The notes beneath the pieces were generated by a model that was given only the letters and a program-made list of their open reading frames with translations, was not told where the DNA came from and made no database searches. A program made the position numbers and the translations under genes. Below are positions 51,502 to 61,490 of a DNA stretch of 64,000 nucleotides, piece by piece (the stretch's first letter is position 1; the number at the start of each line of letters is the position of its first letter). This DNA is from Lachnospiraceae bacterium OF09-6 (GTDB lineage: Bacteria > Bacillota > Clostridia > Lachnospirales > Lachnospiraceae): contig QUMM01000002.1 of assembly GCA_003435055.1 (NCBI GenBank), positions 1-64,000 of the forward strand, in the 5' to 3' direction.

Positions 51502-53424
51502 ATGGGAAAAGAAGGAATGGAGCTTTATCTGAAAGCAGTAAAATCTGGAAAAAGGGCAATGATGGCGCAGTATGCGAAAAAGGGGAACCCGCATCTGAAA
51601 GTATTGGATGAGATACCGGAAGCTGCTAATTCAGTGATGGAATATCCACTTGGACTGGTACAGATTCCTGCAGAACGAATTGTAGGAACTAAGACTGCCG
51701 GAAGAGCGCAGGCATTTGCGTGCAACTTTATGCCAGTCTTGGATGATCATACAGAATTTGCCATGAAGTGGTCAACGCTCTGTGAGTCGCATCTGAAAGA
51801 GGGAATTCATGATGCGATCAAAGCTTACGAATATATGAATGAATTCTATGTCTTGGAAGGAAACAAGAGAGTCAGTGTACTGAAGTTCTTTGATGCCGTG
51901 TCTATTGCGGGAACAGTTACCAGAATCGTACCTTATCGTACAGAAGAGAAGAAGAACAAGATTTATTATGAATTTATGGATTTTTATGAACTGTCTTCTA
52001 TCAATTATATTTATTTTTCAGAGGAAGGGCGTTTTGCAAAGTTGCAGAGCCTGATTGGAAAAAAGCCAGATGAGAAGTGGACGGATGAAGACAGGATGAA
52101 CTTTAGTTCCATCTATTCCTGTTTTGAGAGTGTGTTCCGTACCCTGGTGAAAGAGAACGAAGAACGGACGGTCGGAGACGCTCTGTTGACCTTTATAGAG
52201 ATCTATGGATATGATGAAGTGAGAAAGATGACCGCATCTGAGATGCAGATGAGGATTGCGAGAAGTGCCAAAGTTTTCGAAACACAGGGGAATGAAGAAA
52301 GCCTGGACATCCGGATGAATCCGGAAGTGGTGAAAAAGCCGTTACTGCAGCGCCTGATCCCAACCAGTGCACCGGTTCAGAATATCGCATTCGTTCACGA
52401 AGTAGATCCGCATAAGTCGGGATGGACTTATATTCATGATCTGGGAAGGATGCATCTGGAACAGGCATTCCCGGATCAGGTTAAAGTGAGTGTCTATATC
52501 GCAGAACAGTATCCAAGTCTGGAGGATAGTGTGCGCCAGGCTGTAAAGGATGGAAATTCCATTATTTTTACAACATCACCGGTTCTTTATAATGCAAGTC
52601 TGAAGGTGGCACTGGATTATAAAGATGTGAAGATATTAAATTGTTCTCTCATGTCTGATAAGGGTGTCATTCGGAATTATAATGCGCGCATTTATGAAGC
52701 CAAGTTCATTCTTGGAGCGATAGCCGGAGCGATGACCACGAACGATAAACTGGGGTATCTTGCCGATTATCCGATCTATGGAACGGTATCTAATATTAAT
52801 GCATTTGCGCTGGGTGCACAGATGATTAACCCACGGGCAAAAGTATACGTAGAATGGGAGTCAGAAAAAGACATTGATTATGTAGAGCGTTTTCAGGAAC
52901 ATGGGGTATCTTATGTATGTGGAAGGAACATAATCATTCCAAATAAGAATATGGGATCCAGGCATTTTGGGCTATTTGAACTGGGGGACGAAACTCATCA
53001 TAATATCGCCATGCCGATTCTGCACTGGGGCAAATTCTATGAACAAATGATTCAGAATATTATGGAAGGCGATTGGAAAAATGCAGAAAGCAGTGGGCAG
53101 AAATCGCTGAATTACTGGTGGGGAATGTCTGCGGGAATCGTGGATGTGATTTGTTCCAACAGTCTGCCAGCTGGTACAGAACGGCTGATTGCCTTGTTGC
53201 GTAAAACGATTTGCGCAGGAGAATTTAATCCATTTTCCGGAGTGCTATATTCGCAGAACGGAGTAGTACAGGAAGATAAAGAAGAAACACTGACTCCGGA
53301 GAAAATTATTACAATGGACTGGTTGTGTGAGAACGTTATCGGTAGAATTCCAAAGATGTCAGAACTGACAGAACACGCGATACCGGTTGTTATGGAACAG
53401 GGAATCAGCGGTGAGATAGAATAG
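51502..53424 (+). CDS. cytoplasmic BMP-domain protein with ParB-like N-terminal part
   Basis: A 640-residue protein. Residues 1-150 include MNEFYVLEGNKRVSVLKFF, which resembles the EGNKR motif of ParB/Srx-type domains. From about residue 290 a BMP family periplasmic-binding fold is seen (NIAFVHEVDPHKSGWTYIHD, YEAKFILGAIAGAM). Neither a signal peptide nor a lipobox is present, so this is a cytosolic sensor, not a transporter lipoprotein; nucleosides are the usual BMP ligands. The start is ATG 51502 (AAGGGGG before it); starts at 51367 or 51265 would overlap the previous gene. Confidence 0.75.
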   Translation: MGKEGMELYLKAVKSGKRAMMAQYAKKGNPHLKVLDEIPEAANSVMEYPLGLVQIPAERIVGTKTAGRAQAFACNFMPVLDDHTEFAMKWSTLCESHLKEGIHDAIKAYEYMNEFYVLEGNKRVSVLKFFDAVSIAGTVTRIVPYRTEEKKNKIYYEFMDFYELSSINYIYFSEEGRFAKLQSLIGKKPDEKWTDEDRMNFSSIYSCFESVFRTLVKENEERTVGDALLTFIEIYGYDEVRKMTASEMQMRIARSAKVFETQGNEESLDIRMNPEVVKKPLLQRLIPTSAPVQNIAFVHEVDPHKSGWTYIHDLGRMHLEQAFPDQVKVSVYIAEQYPSLEDSVRQAVKDGNSIIFTTSPVLYNASLKVALDYKDVKILNCSLMSDKGVIRNYNARIYEAKFILGAIAGAMTTNDKLGYLADYPIYGTVSNINAFALGAQMINPRAKVYVEWESEKDIDYVERFQEHGVSYVCGRNIIIPNKNMGSRHFGLFELGDETHHNIAMPILHWGKFYEQMIQNIMEGDWKNAESSGQKSLNYWWGMSAGIVDVICSNSLPAGTERLIALLRKTICAGEFNPFSGVLYSQNGVVQEDKEETLTPEKIITMDWLCENVIGRIPKMSELTEHAIPVVMEQGISGEIE

Positions 53425-53445
53425 AGGTACTGGAAAGGCAACAAG

Positions 53446-54072
53446 ATGAAGATACTTGCTATTGCGGATGAAGAATCCAGGTATTTATGGGATTTCTATG
53501 AAAAAGAAAAGCTGGAAGGAATAGATCTGATTCTTTCAGCAGGGGATCTGTCACCGGATTATTTGTCTTTTCTGGTTACAATGTCATCAGCGCCGGTTCT
53601 GTATGTACATGGCAATCATGATGATAAATATAAGTATAAGCCACCGGAAGGATGTATTTGCATCGAGGATGATATATATGTCTATCAGGGTGTACGTATT
53701 ATGGGGCTTGGCGGTTCTATGCGGTATCATGCAGGAGAGCATCAGTATACGGATGCACAGATGAGCAAGCGTGTACGAAAAATGAGATGGAAGTTGTTTC
53801 GACACAGAGGGTTTGATATTTTACTCACGCATGCACCGGCATATGAAATTAACGATGGCAGAGATTTGCCACATCAGGGGTTTCGCATATTTGTGAAACT
53901 GATGGAAAAGTATAGCCCCAAATTTTTTATTCATGGGCATGTACATATGAGTTATGGAAGACAGCATAAGAGATATGATAAGTATCATGAGACAAATATT
54001 ATCAACGCCTATGAAAGATGCATATTTGAATATGAGGCAGATGAAAATACATTGAGAGAAAATTTGAGGTGA
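53446..54072 (+). CDS. metallophosphoesterase
   Basis: A 208-residue calcineurin-like phosphoesterase. The metal-binding set is AIADE (variant of the usual DxH), LSAGDLSPDYL, VHGNHDD, LLTHAPAY and FIHGHVHMSYG. The first motif lacks the usual histidine. It follows the BMP-domain gene by 21 bases and is likely in its operon. The substrate is unknown. A terminator follows at once. Confidence 0.87.
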   Translation: MKILAIADEESRYLWDFYEKEKLEGIDLILSAGDLSPDYLSFLVTMSSAPVLYVHGNHDDKYKYKPPEGCICIEDDIYVYQGVRIMGLGGSMRYHAGEHQYTDAQMSKRVRKMRWKLFRHRGFDILLTHAPAYEINDGRDLPHQGFRIFVKLMEKYSPKFFIHGHVHMSYGRQHKRYDKYHETNIINAYERCIFEYEADENTLRENLR

Positions 54073-54076
54073 ATAA

Positions 54077-54119
54077 AAGGGGACTGAACTAATGAGAAAT
54101 ATAAGTTCAGTCCCTTTGG
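54077..54119. terminator. bidirectional intrinsic terminator
   Basis: AAAGGGGACTGAACT pairs with AAGTTCAGTCCCTTT around a short loop. It serves the convergent phosphoesterase and methyltransferase genes. Confidence 0.85.
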
Positions 54120-54122
54120 CTT

Positions 54123-54980
54123 TTATGCCTCCCAACGCCCGGAAGCACCACATGGCAGTACCAGTCCATTGGAAGATACCGGAAGACCAATCTCCTGGGA
54201 ATCTACATGACCGTGAAATGGTTTTAATTCAGTAGCCAGCATATAAGTCAGAACCGCAGGTGCCAGACCTGTTGTATAGGAATTGATCAGGAAAAAGAGC
54301 GGCTGATCACTTAGTAACTGAGCACAGAGTTTTACCAGCGGATGGATGGCATCCTCAATCTTCCAGATCTCACCTTTTGGACCACGGCCGTATGATGGGG
54401 GATCCATAATAATGGCATCGTAATGATTGCCCCGGCGGATTTCGCGTTCTACAAACTTTACACAGTCATCAACGATCCAACGGATTGGTGCGTTTTCCAG
54501 GCCGGAGGAACGGGCATTTTCTTTTGCCCAGGTGACCATACCCTTGGAAGCATCTACATGGGTTACTGAAGCACCTGCAGCGGCAGCGGCGAGAGTAGCG
54601 CCACCGGTGTATGCAAACAGGTTCAGAACCTTAACAGGGCGTCCTGCTTCTGTGATTTTACGGGAAAACCAGTCCCAGTTGGCAGCCTGCTCCGGGAAAA
54701 GACCGGTATGCTTAAAACTAAAAGGTTTCAAATTAAAAGTGAGGGAATGATAATGAATCGTCCACTGCTCAGGGAGATTAAAAAACTCCCATTCGCCGCC
54801 GCCTTTTTTACTGCGGTGATAATGCCCGTTCATGTGCTTCCATTCAGGAAGAACCTTTGGGGTATCCCAGATGACCTGAGGATCAGGACGAACCAGGATG
54901 TACCTGCCCCAGCGTTCCAGTTTTTCTCCTTTGGACGTATCTAATACTTCGTAATCTTTCCAATGATCAGCAATCCACAT
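54123..54980 (-). CDS. class I SAM-dependent methyltransferase, RlmI-like
   Basis: A 285-residue protein. The SAM-binding motif is VKVLNLFAYTGGATLAAAAA; then VTHVDASKGMVTWAKENA, and the catalytic-type IIMDPPSYGRGPKG (DPPSY). The layout matches the RlmI/RlmK group of 23S rRNA cytosine-5 methyltransferases, but without the PUA domain, so the target is uncertain. The start is ATG 54980 with AAAGGA; an upstream ATG at 54995 is an alternative. Confidence 0.82.
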   Translation of the reverse strand: MWIADHWKDYEVLDTSKGEKLERWGRYILVRPDPQVIWDTPKVLPEWKHMNGHYHRSKKGGGEWEFFNLPEQWTIHYHSLTFNLKPFSFKHTGLFPEQAANWDWFSRKITEAGRPVKVLNLFAYTGGATLAAAAAGASVTHVDASKGMVTWAKENARSSGLENAPIRWIVDDCVKFVEREIRRGNHYDAIIMDPPSYGRGPKGEIWKIEDAIHPLVKLCAQLLSDQPLFFLINSYTTGLAPAVLTYMLATELKPFHGHVDSQEIGLPVSSNGLVLPCGASGRWEA

Positions 54981-55172
54981 AAATATTCCTTTCATAATAG
55001 CATCATATTTGGTATTGTAATTTGTGTTTCTTCCTATATAATAAGGTAAGAATATAGACGTTTTGTGCATCTGCTGTATTCATTATATGGGATGGGGACT
55101 GTGGAATGCAATACCCATTTCGATATTGAAAAATAGTGTATAAGAAAAAATACAAAAAAAAACAAAAAACCC

Positions 55173-55201
55173 TTGCAAAATAAGAAAATATCATTTATAA
55201 T
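55173..55201 (+). promoter_or_regulatory. sigma-A promoter of the S10 ribosomal operon
   Basis: TTGCAA (55173-55178) and TATAAT (55196-55201) with an exact 17-bp spacer, about 245 bases before rpsJ. Confidence 0.85.
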
Positions 55202-55444
55202 TCAATCGTTGTGACCTTGATAGCGTTGAAGCGTGAGGTTGCTGTAGAAATTCTACAGGTTTTCCGTGGAGCGAATGTCAAGTTAGAAAACTGGCGACAA
55301 GTCACTGTACAAATTAACTGTCCGGCTATGACCGGAAACAACGTGTGGAGAAACGGAGTATGCTCTGAGATACACACGGGAGCGTGTACAGTCACCGCTT
55401 GTCGTACTTAGCAATAAAAGTGCGAAAAGGAGGCGACTTTTTTT
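55202..55444 (+). promoter_or_regulatory. S10 operon leader RNA
   Basis: A structured untranslated leader of about 235 nt. The segment CTGTAGAAATTCTACAG (55241-55257) is a hairpin. Near the end AAAAGTGC and GCGACTTTT can pair across the ribosome site AAAAGGAGG at 55422-55430, which may limit rpsJ translation. S10 leaders control ribosomal protein synthesis in other bacteria (L4 in E. coli). The regulator here is not known. A short frame at 55211-55411 lacks a ribosome site and is not called. Confidence 0.6.
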
Positions 55445-55762
55445 ATGGCAAGTCAAGTAATGAGAATCACATTAAAGGCATATGATCATCAGCTGGTTGA
55501 TGCATCTGCTAAGAAAATCATCGAAACTGTAAAAAAGAATGGAGCTCAGGTAAGTGGACCGGTACCTCTTCCTACTAAGAAGGAAGTTGTTACAATTCTT
55601 CGTGCCGTTCACAAATACAAAGATTCCAGAGAACAGTTCGAACAGAGAACTCATAAAAGACTGATCGATATCATTGCACCAACACAGAAGACAGTTGATG
55701 CACTGTCCAGACTGGAAATGCCAGCAGGTGTAAATATCGATATCAAGATGAAGAACAAATAA
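55445..55762 (+). CDS. rpsJ: 30S ribosomal protein S10
   Basis: A 105-residue protein with the S10 signature: [39 protein letters not shown] and THKRLIDI near the end. It binds 16S rRNA in the head of the small subunit and also acts with NusB in antitermination. First gene of the operon, ATG 55445 after AAAAGGAGGCG. Confidence 0.97.
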   Translation: MASQVMRITLKAYDHQLVDASAKKIIETVKKNGAQVSGPVPLPTKKEVVTILRAVHKYKDSREQFEQRTHKRLIDIIAPTQKTVDALSRLEMPAGVNIDIKMKNK

Positions 55763-55907
55763 GTTCTTGAGTTGAGAGTTAATTATCCTACGGGTTGATA
55801 TAGAAGCAACAGTGGCGAAAGCCAAAGTTCCACTTATATTGACTGTTTGACTAGGATGATTGCACAACACAGTGTAATCCGCTGTAGAAAAACAGGAGGT
55901 AAAAAGG

Positions 55908-56543
55908 ATGAAGAAAGCGATTTTAGCAACAAAAGTCGGAATGACACAGATCTTCAACGAAGATGGAGTATTAACTCCGGTAACCGTTCTTCAGGCTGGC
56001 CCTTGTGTAGTGACACAGATCAAGACAGTTGAGAATGATGGTTACAGCGCAGTACAGGTTGGTTTTGCTGACAAGAGAGAAAATCTGGTTAACAAACCAA
56101 TGAAAGGTCAGTTTGACAAAGCAGGAGTTTCTTGCAAGAGATTTGTCAGAGAGTTCAAATTTGAAAATGCTGAGGAATTTACAGTAGCACAGGAAATCAA
56201 AGCTGATATTTTTGCAGCTGGCGACAAGATCGATGCTACAGCAATTTCCAAAGGTAAAGGATTCCAGGGTGCGATTAAGAGATTCGGTCAGCACAGAGGT
56301 CCTATGGCTCATGGTTCTAAGTTCCATCGTCATCAGGGTTCTAACGGTGCTTGTTCTGACCCAAGTAAGGTATTCAAAGGAAAAGGAATGCCAGGACATA
56401 TGGGAAGCAAACGTGTAACAATCCAGAACCTGGAAGTAGTAAGAGTTGACGCAGAGAACAATCTGATTCTGGTTAAGGGAGCAGTTCCTGGACCAAAGAA
56501 ATCTCTGGTTACTATCAAAGAAACAGTAAAATCTGGCAAATAG
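55908..56543 (+). CDS. rplC: 50S ribosomal protein L3
   Basis: A 211-residue protein: [19 protein letters not shown] at the start, then [19 protein letters not shown] and a [13 protein letters not shown] loop of the peptidyl transferase-near extension. It is an early assembly protein of the large subunit. A 145-base gap with a hairpin-rich sequence separates it from rpsJ, longer than other gaps in this operon. AGGAGG precedes ATG 55908. Confidence 0.97.
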   Translation: MKKAILATKVGMTQIFNEDGVLTPVTVLQAGPCVVTQIKTVENDGYSAVQVGFADKRENLVNKPMKGQFDKAGVSCKRFVREFKFENAEEFTVAQEIKADIFAAGDKIDATAISKGKGFQGAIKRFGQHRGPMAHGSKFHRHQGSNGACSDPSKVFKGKGMPGHMGSKRVTIQNLEVVRVDAENNLILVKGAVPGPKKSLVTIKETVKSGK

Positions 56544-56570
56544 GCCTTGTAGGAAAGGAGGAACACACAG

Positions 56571-57191
56571 ATGGCAAACGTATCTGTTTACAATATGGAA
56601 GGCAAAGAAGTTGGCACAATGGAGCTTAACGATGCTGTGTTTGGTGTAGAAGTAAACGAACATCTGGTACACATGGCAGTGCTTCAGCAGCTGGCAAACA
56701 ATCGTCAGGGAACACAGAAAGCAAAAACACGTTCTGAAGTTTCCGGAGGCGGAAGAAAACCTTGGAGACAGAAAGGAACCGGTCATGCAAGACAGGGTTC
56801 AACAAGAGCTCCACAGTGGACAGGCGGCGGAGTTGTATTCGCACCAGTTCCAAGAGACTATTCTTTCAAGATGAACAAGAAAGAAAAGAGAGCAGCTCTT
56901 AAGTCTGTATTAACTGCAAAAGTTCAGGAAAACAAGGTGGTAATCCTTGATGAACTGAAATTTGATGAGATTAAGACAAAAGCTATGGTAAATGTACTGA
57001 ACAATGTAAAAGCTGAAAAGGCAATCGTTGTTCTGAAAGAGAATGATGAAAAGGTAGTGCTTTCTGCAAGAAACATTGCTGATGTTCAGACATCTCTGGT
57101 AAATACCATCAATGTATACGACATTCTGAAACATAACACACTGGTTATGACAAAAGAAGCCGTACAGGCAATCGAGGAGGTGTACGCATAA
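56571..57191 (+). CDS. rplD: 50S ribosomal protein L4
   Basis: A 206-residue protein with [20 protein letters not shown], the extended loop lining the exit tunnel, and a globular C-terminus. L4 also represses the S10 operon in E. coli, so it is the first candidate for binding the leader here. AAAGGAGG precedes ATG 56571. Its stop shares one base with the rplW start. Confidence 0.97.
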   Translation: MANVSVYNMEGKEVGTMELNDAVFGVEVNEHLVHMAVLQQLANNRQGTQKAKTRSEVSGGGRKPWRQKGTGHARQGSTRAPQWTGGGVVFAPVPRDYSFKMNKKEKRAALKSVLTAKVQENKVVILDELKFDEIKTKAMVNVLNNVKAEKAIVVLKENDEKVVLSARNIADVQTSLVNTINVYDILKHNTLVMTKEAVQAIEEVYA

Positions 57192-57490
57192 TGGCAGCAA
57201 TTCAGTATTATGATGTAATCCTTAAACCAATCGTAACTGAAAAGAGTATGAATGCTATGGCAGAAAAGAAATACACTTTCCAGGTACACACTGAGGCAAC
57301 CAAATCTCAGATCAAAGAAGCTGTAGAAAAGATGTTCGAAGGAACAAAAGTAAAACGCGTTAACACAATGAACCTGGATGGAAAAACCAGACGTCGTGGA
57401 ATGACCGTTGGAAAAACAGCTAAGACAAAGAAAGCAATCGTAACTCTGACAGAAGACAGCAAAGATATTGAGATCTTCCAGGGATTATAA
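57191..57490 (+). CDS. rplW: 50S ribosomal protein L23
   Basis: A 99-residue protein: [20 protein letters not shown], then [15 protein letters not shown] and [20 protein letters not shown]23 sits at the tunnel exit and docks trigger factor and SRP. GAGGAGGTG at the end of rplD is its ribosome site. Confidence 0.97.
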   Translation: MAAIQYYDVILKPIVTEKSMNAMAEKKYTFQVHTEATKSQIKEAVEKMFEGTKVKRVNTMNLDGKTRRRGMTVGKTAKTKKAIVTLTEDSKDIEIFQGL

Positions 57491-57597
57491 GATTGGCAGA
57501 TGAGCTCCGTCAGTTCTGATTCAGAATATGGGCGGACGATATATAAGGTATATGCATCGCAGGATGCATGCGAAATATATTGAAAGGAGAAACAAAA

Positions 57598-58442
57598 ATG
57601 GGAATTAAAACCTATAAACCATATACACCGTCAAGAAGAAACATGACGGGATCTGATTTCTCTGAAATTACAAAGACTACTCCGGAAAAGAGCCTTGTTG
57701 TATCTCTTAAGAAAAACTCCGGACGTAACAATCAGGGAAAAATTACTGTAGACACCGCGGAGGCGGAAGCAGAAGAAAATACAGAATCATCGATTTCAAG
57801 AGAAATAAAAAAGATGGTATCCCAGCAGTAGTAACTGGTATCGAATACGATCCAAACAGAACAGCTAACATTGCTCTGATTACTTATGCTGATGGAGAAA
57901 AAGCTTACATCCTTGCACCACAGGGACTGAAAGATGGAATGAAGGTTATGAGCGGTGAGGAAGCCGAAGTAAGAATCGGTAACTGCCTGCCATTATCCAA
58001 GATCCCGGTTGGTACAATGGTTCACAATATTGAACTTTATCCTGGAAAAGGTGGTCAGCTTGTTCGTGCAGCTGGTAACGGCGCACAGCTGATGGCTAAA
58101 GAAGGAAAATACGCAACACTTCGTCTCCCTTCAGGAGAAATGAGAATGGTTCCGATCATCTGCCGCGCAACAGTCGGTGTTGTAGGAAATGGTGATCACA
58201 ACCTGATTAATATTGGTAAAGCTGGTAGAAAACGTCACATGGGTATCAGACCTACCGTTCGCGGATCTGTTATGAACCCGAATGACCATCCACACGGTGG
58301 TGGTGAAGGTAAGACCGGTATCGGTCGTCCAGGTCCATGTACACCTTGGGGCAAACCTGCACTGGGTCTTAAGACCAGAAGCAAGAAGAAAGCTTCTAAC
58401 AAGCTCATCGTAAGAAGACGCGATGGTAAAGCAATCAACTAA
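57598..58442 (+). CDS. rplB: 50S ribosomal protein L2 (frameshifted)
   Basis: L2 should be 281 residues. The first frame starts [17 protein letters not shown] and derails at 57750, where one base (A) is missing. Restored, it reads [20 protein letters not shown] and continues to [19 protein letters not shown] and the stop at 58440-58442. L2 is essential for peptidyl transfer and is single-copy, so the break is almost certainly a sequencing or assembly deletion. ATG 57598 follows AAAGGAGA. Confidence 0.95.
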
Positions 58443-58481
58443 TAACAATATTAATCGAGAAATATAAGGAGGTTAGAACCT

Positions 58482-58757
58482 ATGGCTCGCTCACTTAAAA
58501 AAGGACCGTTTGCGGACGCAAGCTTACTGAAAAAAGTTGACGAAATGAACGCAGCAGGATCTAAACAGGTTATCAAGACCTGGTCCCGCCGTTCTACAAT
58601 TTTCCCACAGATGGTTGGACATACAATTGCAGTTCATGATGGAAGAAGACATGTGCCTGTATATGTAACAGAAGATATGGTTGGACATAAACTTGGAGAG
58701 TTCGTTGCAACCAGAACATACAGAGGACATGGTAAAGACGAGAAGAAATCTCGTTAA
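58482..58757 (+). CDS. rpsS: 30S ribosomal protein S19
   Basis: A 91-residue protein: [40 protein letters not shown] and [15 protein letters not shown]. It binds the head of the small subunit with S13. AAGGAGG precedes ATG 58482. Confidence 0.97.
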   Translation: MARSLKKGPFADASLLKKVDEMNAAGSKQVIKTWSRRSTIFPQMVGHTIAVHDGRRHVPVYVTEDMVGHKLGEFVATRTYRGHGKDEKKSR

Positions 58758-58785
58758 GGATAATATTTGAAAGGAGGCTTCATCC

Positions 58786-59172
58786 ATGGCAAAAGGACAT
58801 AGATCCCAAATCAAGAGAGAAAGAAATGCTCAGAAGGACACAAGACCATCCGCAAAGTTATCTTATGCGAGAGTCTCAGTTCAGAAGGCATGCTTCGTTT
58901 TAGATGCTATTAGAGGCAAAGATGTGCAGACAGCACTTGGTATTGTAACTTACAACCCAAGATACGCTTCTACATTAATTAAAAAATTATTAGAGTCAGC
59001 AATTGCAAATGCTGAAAACAATAACGGAATGAGTGTAGAGAACCTTTACGTAGAAGAATGCTACGCTAACAAAGGACCTACAATGAAGAGAATCAGACCA
59101 AGAGCACAGGGTAGAGCTTATCGTATCGAAAAGAGAATGAGCCACATCACAATCGTGCTGAATGAAAGATAG
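58786..59172 (+). CDS. rplV: 50S ribosomal protein L22
   Basis: A 128-residue protein with SYARVSVQKACFVLDAIRGK and the beta-hairpin end PTMKRIRPRAQGRAYRI that reaches the exit tunnel and is a macrolide contact. AAAGGAGG precedes ATG 58786. It ends 10 bases before rpsC. Confidence 0.97.
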   Translation: MAKGHRSQIKRERNAQKDTRPSAKLSYARVSVQKACFVLDAIRGKDVQTALGIVTYNPRYASTLIKKLLESAIANAENNNGMSVENLYVEECYANKGPTMKRIRPRAQGRAYRIEKRMSHITIVLNER

Positions 59173-59182
59173 GAGGTAAAGC

Positions 59183-59839
59183 ATGGGACAGAAAGTTAAT
59201 CCACACGGCTTAAGAGTCGGTGTTATTAAAGACTGGGACTCCAAGTGGTATGCTGAGTCAGAATTTGCTGATTACCTGATCGAAGACAACAAGATCAGAA
59301 CATACCTGAAGAAGAAGTTATATAGCGCTGGTGTTTCAAAAATCGAAATCGAAAGAGCATCAGGAAGAGTAAAAGTGATCATCTACACAGCTAAACCGGG
59401 TGTTGTAATCGGTAAAGGCGGTTCAGAGATCGAAAAAGTAAAAGCTGAAGTTCAGAAGTTCGTTACAGGAAAACTTCTTGTAGATATCAAAGAAGTTAAG
59501 AGACCGGACAGAGATGCTCAGTTAGTAGCTGAAAACATTGCTCAGCAGCTGGAAAACCGTGTTTCCTTCCGTCGTGCTATGAAATCTACAATGGGAAGAA
59601 CCATGAAAACAGGAGCAAAGGGAATTAAGACTGCTGTTTCAGGACGTCTTGGCGGAGCTGATATGGCTCGTACAGAGTTCTACAGTGAAGGAACTATTCC
59701 ACTTCAGACACTTCGTGCAGATATTGACTATGGATTCGCAGAAGCAGATACCACTTACGGCAAAATGGGCGTAAAGGTATGGATTTACAACGGCGAAATC
59801 CTTCCAACCAAAAATGTAAAGGAAGGGAGCGATAAATAA
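59183..59839 (+). CDS. rpsC: 30S ribosomal protein S3
   Basis: A 218-residue protein: [20 protein letters not shown], the KH-domain motif [14 protein letters not shown] and the C-terminal [17 protein letters not shown]. It lines the mRNA entry channel. AGGAGGTAAAGC precedes ATG 59183. Its TAA overlaps the rplP start by one base. Confidence 0.97.
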   Translation: MGQKVNPHGLRVGVIKDWDSKWYAESEFADYLIEDNKIRTYLKKKLYSAGVSKIEIERASGRVKVIIYTAKPGVVIGKGGSEIEKVKAEVQKFVTGKLLVDIKEVKRPDRDAQLVAENIAQQLENRVSFRRAMKSTMGRTMKTGAKGIKTAVSGRLGGADMARTEFYSEGTIPLQTLRADIDYGFAEADTTYGKMGVKVWIYNGEILPTKNVKEGSDK

Positions 59840-60276
59840 TGTTAATGCCTAAGAGAGTAAAACGTCGTAAACAGTTCCGTGGAAGCATGGCTGGAAAGGC
59901 GTTAAGAGGAAATACAATTTCCAATGGTGAATATGGACTTGTTGCAACTGAACCATGCTGGATTAAATCAAACCAGATCGAAGCTGCCCGTGTTGCTATG
60001 ACTCGTTATATCAAACGTGGTGGTAAAGTTTGGATCAAGATTTTCCCAGACAAACCTGTAACAGCAAAACCAGCTGAAACCCGTATGGGTTCCGGTAAAG
60101 GAACACTGGAATACTGGGTAGCAGTTGTAAAACCGGGACGTGTTATGTTTGAACTGGCAGGAGTTCCGGAAGAAGTAGCCCGTGAAGCGTTACGTCTTGC
60201 TATGCACAAATTACCGTGCAAATGCAAAATCGTATCTCGTGCAGATTTAGAAGGCGGTGATAACAGTGAAAATTAA
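59839..60276 (+). CDS. rplP: 50S ribosomal protein L16
   Basis: A 145-residue protein: [40 protein letters not shown] and [20 protein letters not shown]. It contacts A-site tRNA near the peptidyl transferase centre. Its end overlaps the rpmC start by 11 bases. Confidence 0.97.
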   Translation: MLMPKRVKRRKQFRGSMAGKALRGNTISNGEYGLVATEPCWIKSNQIEAARVAMTRYIKRGGKVWIKIFPDKPVTAKPAETRMGSGKGTLEYWVAVVKPGRVMFELAGVPEEVAREALRLAMHKLPCKCKIVSRADLEGGDNSEN

Positions 60277-60469
60277 TAAGTATGTAGAAGATTTAAAAAG
60301 CAAATCAGCTGCAGAATTAAACGAAGAATTAGTAGCTGCTAAAAAGGAACTTTTCAATTTAAGATTCCAGAATGCAACCAATCAGCTGGATAACACAAGC
60401 AGAATCAAAGAAGTTCGTAAGAACATCGCAAGAATTCAGACCGTTATCACTGAGAAAGCTAATGCGTAA
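60266..60469 (+). CDS. rpmC: 50S ribosomal protein L29
   Basis: A 67-residue helical protein: [20 protein letters not shown] and [20 protein letters not shown]. The start is taken as GTG 60266, as in homologues that begin [13 protein letters not shown] 60257 has no fitting ribosome site. L29 binds at the tunnel exit beside L23. Confidence 0.95.
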   Translation: MKINKYVEDLKSKSAAELNEELVAAKKELFNLRFQNATNQLDNTSRIKEVRKNIARIQTVITEKANA

Positions 60470-60498
60470 GTGAATTACCACGAAAGGAGCAAATAGAC

Positions 60499-60753
60499 GT
60501 GGAAAGAAATCTTAGAAAAACCCGTGTTGGTAAAGTTGTCAGCAACAAGATGGATAAGACAATCGTTGTTGCAGTTGAGAACCATGTGAAACATCCTCTT
60601 TACAAAAAAGTCGTAAAGAGTACTTATAAATTAAAAGCACACGATGAAAACAACGAATGTAACATCGGTGATACAGTAAAAGTAATGGAAACAAGACCTT
60701 TATCCAAAGATAAGAGATGGAGACTTGTGGAAATCACTGAAAGAGTGAAATAG
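60499..60753 (+). CDS. rpsQ: 30S ribosomal protein S17
   Basis: An 84-residue protein: [40 protein letters not shown] and [18 protein letters not shown]-fold protein of the small-subunit body. GTG 60499 follows GAAAGGAGC. Confidence 0.97.
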   Translation: MERNLRKTRVGKVVSNKMDKTIVVAVENHVKHPLYKKVVKSTYKLKAHDENNECNIGDTVKVMETRPLSKDKRWRLVEITERVK

Positions 60754-60770
60754 TATAGGAGGTAATCAGC

Positions 60771-61139
60771 ATGATACAGCAGGAGAGTAGACTGAAAGTT
60801 GCTGATAACACTGGAGCAAAAGAATTACTTTGCATCAGAGTTATGGGCGGATCTACCAGAAGATATGCAGCTATCGGTGATGTAATCGTTGCTACGGTTA
60901 AAGATGCAACACCAGGCGGCGTTGTAAAAAAAGGTGATGTTGTAAAGGCTGTCGTAGTTCGTACAGTAAACAAAACCCGTCGTAAAGATGGTTCTTATAT
61001 TAGATTTGATGAAAATGCTGCAGTCATCATCAAAGATGACAAGAATCCAAGAGGAACTCGTATTTTTGGACCAGTAGCAAGAGAGCTTCGTGATAAACAG
61101 TTTATGAAAATTGTTTCACTGGCTCCGGAAGTATTATAA
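60771..61139 (+). CDS. rplN: 50S ribosomal protein L14
   Basis: A 122-residue protein: [40 protein letters not shown] and [20 protein letters not shown]. It forms intersubunit bridges. AGGAGG precedes ATG 60771. First gene of the spc-type part, with no internal promoter seen. Confidence 0.97.
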   Translation: MIQQESRLKVADNTGAKELLCIRVMGGSTRRYAAIGDVIVATVKDATPGGVVKKGDVVKAVVVRTVNKTRRKDGSYIRFDENAAVIIKDDKNPRGTRIFGPVARELRDKQFMKIVSLAPEVL

Positions 61140-61151
61140 GGAGGTACCCGA

Positions 61152-61466
61152 ATGTCAGCATTAAAAATCAAGACAGGCGATACAGTAAAAGTTATCGCTG
61201 GTAAAGATAAAGATAAAGAGGGCAAAGTCCTCAAAGTAGATGTGAAGAACCATAAAGTGCTCGTTGAAGGCATCAACATGGTTGTGAAACATGCAAAACC
61301 ATCAGCTGCTAATCAGCAGGGTGGTATTGTAAACAAAGAAGCTTTCATTGATGCTTCTAACGTAATGCTTCTCCATAATGGAAAGGCAACAAGAGTTGGC
61401 TTCAAGATGGACGGAGACAAAAAAGTTCGTGTAGCAAAAGCTACAGGCGAAGTTATCGATAAATAA
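61152..61466 (+). CDS. rplX: 50S ribosomal protein L24
   Basis: A 104-residue KOW-domain protein: [40 protein letters not shown]. It is an early assembly initiator of the large subunit. AAGGAGG precedes ATG 61152. Confidence 0.97.
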   Translation: MSALKIKTGDTVKVIAGKDKDKEGKVLKVDVKNHKVLVEGINMVVKHAKPSAANQQGGIVNKEAFIDASNVMLLHNGKATRVGFKMDGDKKVRVAKATGEVIDK

Positions 61467-61490
61467 TCGTAAGAGAGGAGGCACTAGAAG

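Noticed and set aside
55211..55411. Leader ORF before rpsJ
   Set aside because: No ribosome site and no protein-like composition; the region behaves as a structured leader.
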